Part shown: one piece after another, positions 62,311-64,000 of the stretch
How the letters are laid out: every line of letters starts with the position of its first letter
How positions within the stretch are numbered: the stretch's first letter is position 1
Position numbers and translations under genes: made by a program
The notes under the pieces: generated by a model
Told to the model about the DNA's origin: nothing
Database searches by the model: none
The model's input: only the letters and a program-made list of their open reading frames with translations
Origin: CAZQFV01 sp964592645
GTDB taxonomy: Bacteria; Chloroflexota; Chloroflexia; DTKN01
NCBI GenBank assembly: GCA_964592645.1
Contig: CAZQFV010000020.1
Span: 1-64,000 of the forward strand
DNA: 64,000 nucleotides
Direction of reading: 5' to 3'

Positions 62311-64000
62311 GCCGGCACCTCCTGCGCCCCGGCCGCCGCTTGCATCCGGGCCGGCCCTTCCTGGGGCCGTAGTTGGCGGTAATAGATCTCGGCGTACAAC
62401 CCGCTGGTGCGCAACAGCTCGTCGTGCGCGCTGTGCTCCGCCGTGCGCTGCCCGCGGGCGACGATGCGCCCGTGGTCCAGCACCAGCACCAGATCGGCGC
62501 GGCGCACGGTGCTCAGCCGCTGGGCGATGACGAACGCGGTGCGCCCCTGCATGAGGCGGGCCAGCGCAGCCTGGATGGAGGCCTCGGTCTCGGTGTCCAC
62601 GCTGGAGGTGGCGTCGTCGAGGATGAGGATGCGCGGGTCCTTGAGGATGGCGCGGGCGATGGCGATGCGCTGCTTCTGCCCGCCGGAGAGGGTCACGCCG
62701 CGCTCGCCCACAAAGGCCTCGTACTGGCCGGGGAGCTCCATAATAAAGTCGTGGGCCGCGGCGCTGCGGGCGGCGGCGACGATCTCTTCCATGGTGGCGT
62801 CCGGCCGGCCGAAGGCAATGTTCTCGCGGATCGTCGTGGCAAAGAGGGTGGTGTCCTGCAGCACGATGCCGATCTGCTCGCGCAGGGAGCTCACCGTGGC
62901 CTGGCGGATGTCCTGGCCGTCGATGCAGATGCGGCCGGAGGTGGGGTCGTAGAAGCGCGGGATCAGGCTGATCACCGAGCTTTTGCCCGACCCGGTGGCT
63001 CCCAGCAGGGCCACCACCTGGCCCGGCTGCACCTCGAAATCGACCCCCTCCAGCACGCGGTGCCGGCCGAAGTAGGCGAAGGAGACATTCTCGAAGCGCA
63101 CGTGCCCGCGCACCGACTCTAGGGGCCGCGCCCCCGGCAGGTCCTGCACCTCGGACGTGGTATCGAGGATCTCGAAGACGCGCTCGCCGGAGGCGATGGC
63201 CTGGGCGATGGCCGGGACGATCATCCCCAGCCGGCGCACCGGCGCCAGGAGTTGCCCCACATAGGTGGTAAAGGCCACCAGCGCGCCGATCGTCAGCGCG
63301 CCGCGGATCACCAGTTGGCCGCCGTAGAGCAGGATAAAGATCGTGCCGGCGCTGATGATCAGCCGCAGCAGCGGCAGGTTGATGGCCCGCATGCGCGAGG
63401 CGGCCACGTTCAGCCGGAAGAGGGCCAGGTTCTCCTCGTCGTAGCGGGCGATCTCGGCCCGCTCCTGGGCAAAGGCCTTGACGATGCGCGCGCCGCGCAG
63501 GTTCTGTTCCAGGCGGGTGGTCAGACCGGAGAGCTGCTCCTGGATGCGCCTGGACAGGGGCCGGAAGCGGCGGCCAAAGGCCAGGGCCTGGTAGGCCAGC
63601 AGGGGGACGATGATCAGCGTCAGCAGGGCCAGGTGAACGTTGAGCAACAGCATGGCGACGGCCACGCCGAGGATCATCGTGATCACCTCCACCAGGCGCA
63701 GGAAGGCCCGCCCGGTGAGGAAGCGCACCCGGTCGACATCGCTGACGGCGCGCGTCAACAGCTCCCCGGTCTCGGCGCGGTCGTGGTAGCTGAAGGAGAG
63801 GGCCTGCAGCTTGCCATGGAGGGCGTTGCGCAGGTCGTAGGCCACGCCCTGCGAGGCCAGTTCGGTCCAGCGGCCGGTGAGGAAGGTGCCCAGGCCGCGG
63901 ACCAGGGTGAGGCCCAGGAGCGCCGCTACTCCCCAGCCGATGGTCGGGATGTGCCCGCCCTTGATTCCCCGGTCGACGATGGTGCGTATGATCAGGGGCA
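62307..64000 (-). CDS. ABC exporter half-transporter (degenerate-site subunit, N-terminus outside window)
   Basis: About 564 residues are present; the frame is open to the window edge, so the first helix or two is missing. Membrane helices are followed by an ATPase domain with Walker A ALLGATGSGKSS, a canonical signature LSGGQKQR and Walker B ILILDDATSSVD. There the catalytic Glu is replaced by Asp (codon 62613-62615). The Asp here and the altered signature in the partner fall in the same composite ATP site, as in known heterodimeric exporters. The C-terminal 25 residues are Ala/Gly-rich. Confidence 0.9.
   Translation of the reverse strand, partial: PLIIRTIVDRGIKGGHIPTIGWGVAALLGLTLVRGLGTFLTGRWTELASQGVAYDLRNALHGKLQALSFSYHDRAETGELLTRAVSDVDRVRFLTGRAFLRLVEVITMILGVAVAMLLLNVHLALLTLIIVPLLAYQALAFGRRFRPLSRRIQEQLSGLTTRLEQNLRGARIVKAFAQERAEIARYDEENLALFRLNVAASRMRAINLPLLRLIISAGTIFILLYGGQLVIRGALTIGALVAFTTYVGQLLAPVRRLGMIVPAIAQAIASGERVFEILDTTSEVQDLPGARPLESVRGHVRFENVSFAYFGRHRVLEGVDFEVQPGQVVALLGATGSGKSSVISLIPRFYDPTSGRICIDGQDIRQATVSSLREQIGIVLQDTTLFATTIRENIAFGRPDATMEEIVAAARSAAAHDFIMELPGQYEAFVGERGVTLSGGQKQRIAIARAILKDPRILILDDATSSVDTETEASIQAALARLMQGRTAFVIAQRLSTVRRADLVLVLDHGRIVARGQRTAEHSAHDELLRTSGLYAEIYYRQLRPQEGPARMQAAAGAQEVPA

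Overview
The window is about 64 kb of very GC-rich bacterial DNA, densely coded on both strands, with no rRNA, tRNA, CRISPR array or intact mobile element that I can see. The gene content points to a non-phototrophic, probably anaerobic member of the Chloroflexota, most likely Anaerolineae-like. This is inferred from family resemblance: lipoproteins with long Pro/Thr linkers, a secreted protein ending in a YLP-type tail, GT-C membrane proteins, a bacterial Staygreen homologue, a four-subunit 2-oxoacid:ferredoxin oxidoreductase, and a corrinoid activator beside a methyl-tetrahydrofolate methyltransferase. Ten promoters are readable as TTGnnn-17 bp-TAnnnT, so a standard housekeeping sigma factor is in use.

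Layout. 1-3.1 kb: the end of an unknown gene, two small unknown proteins, an orphan ABC ATPase and a CorC-type membrane protein. 3.2-13.2 kb: a surface-glycan block with a glycosidase-like lipoprotein, four large GT-C-type membrane proteins and a YbjN-like protein. 13.3-20.9 kb: an MFS transporter, two glutamate dehydrogenases, an unknown protein and a histidine kinase/response regulator pair. 21-24.7 kb: porCDAB and a LysM lipoprotein. 24.7-25.4 kb: two decayed transposase fragments. 25.5-33.8 kb: a polyphosphate-themed operon (hybrid sensor kinase, CYTH-HTH-CHAD protein, two tandem PPK2 kinases), with a receiver-kinase hybrid transcribed divergently. 33.8-39 kb: Nudix, MFS, a decayed ABC exporter, an epimerase, a decayed tocopherol-cyclase-like gene, then a redoxin gene with an in-frame UGA at its active-site cysteine position, and a cyanophycinase-like protein. 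39-44.8 kb: alpha-L-fucosidase, Staygreen homologue, alpha/beta hydrolase, corrinoid activation protein (RACo) and methyltransferase (MeTr). 44.9-53.2 kb: a tandem-cyclase/ATPase/TPR regulator and, convergent to it, a large secreted subtilisin-like protein that has lost two of three catalytic residues. 53.3-58 kb: YgfK and SsnA. 58.2-64 kb: a Nudix hydrolase, a PA14 lipoprotein and a heterodimeric ABC exporter cut by the window end.

How it fits together. Pyruvate oxidation (PorCDAB), the glutamate dehydrogenases and the RACo/MeTr pair suit a fermentative or acetogenic anaerobe. YgfK and SsnA belong to the gene set that accompanies selenium-dependent molybdenum hydroxylases, and the redoxin looks like a selenoprotein, so selenium use is a shared theme. 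The strongest leads are the UGA-containing redoxin, the overlapping Staygreen/hydrolase gene pair, the unfused PPK2 pair downstream of a CYTH-HTH-CHAD protein, and the pseudo-subtilisin.
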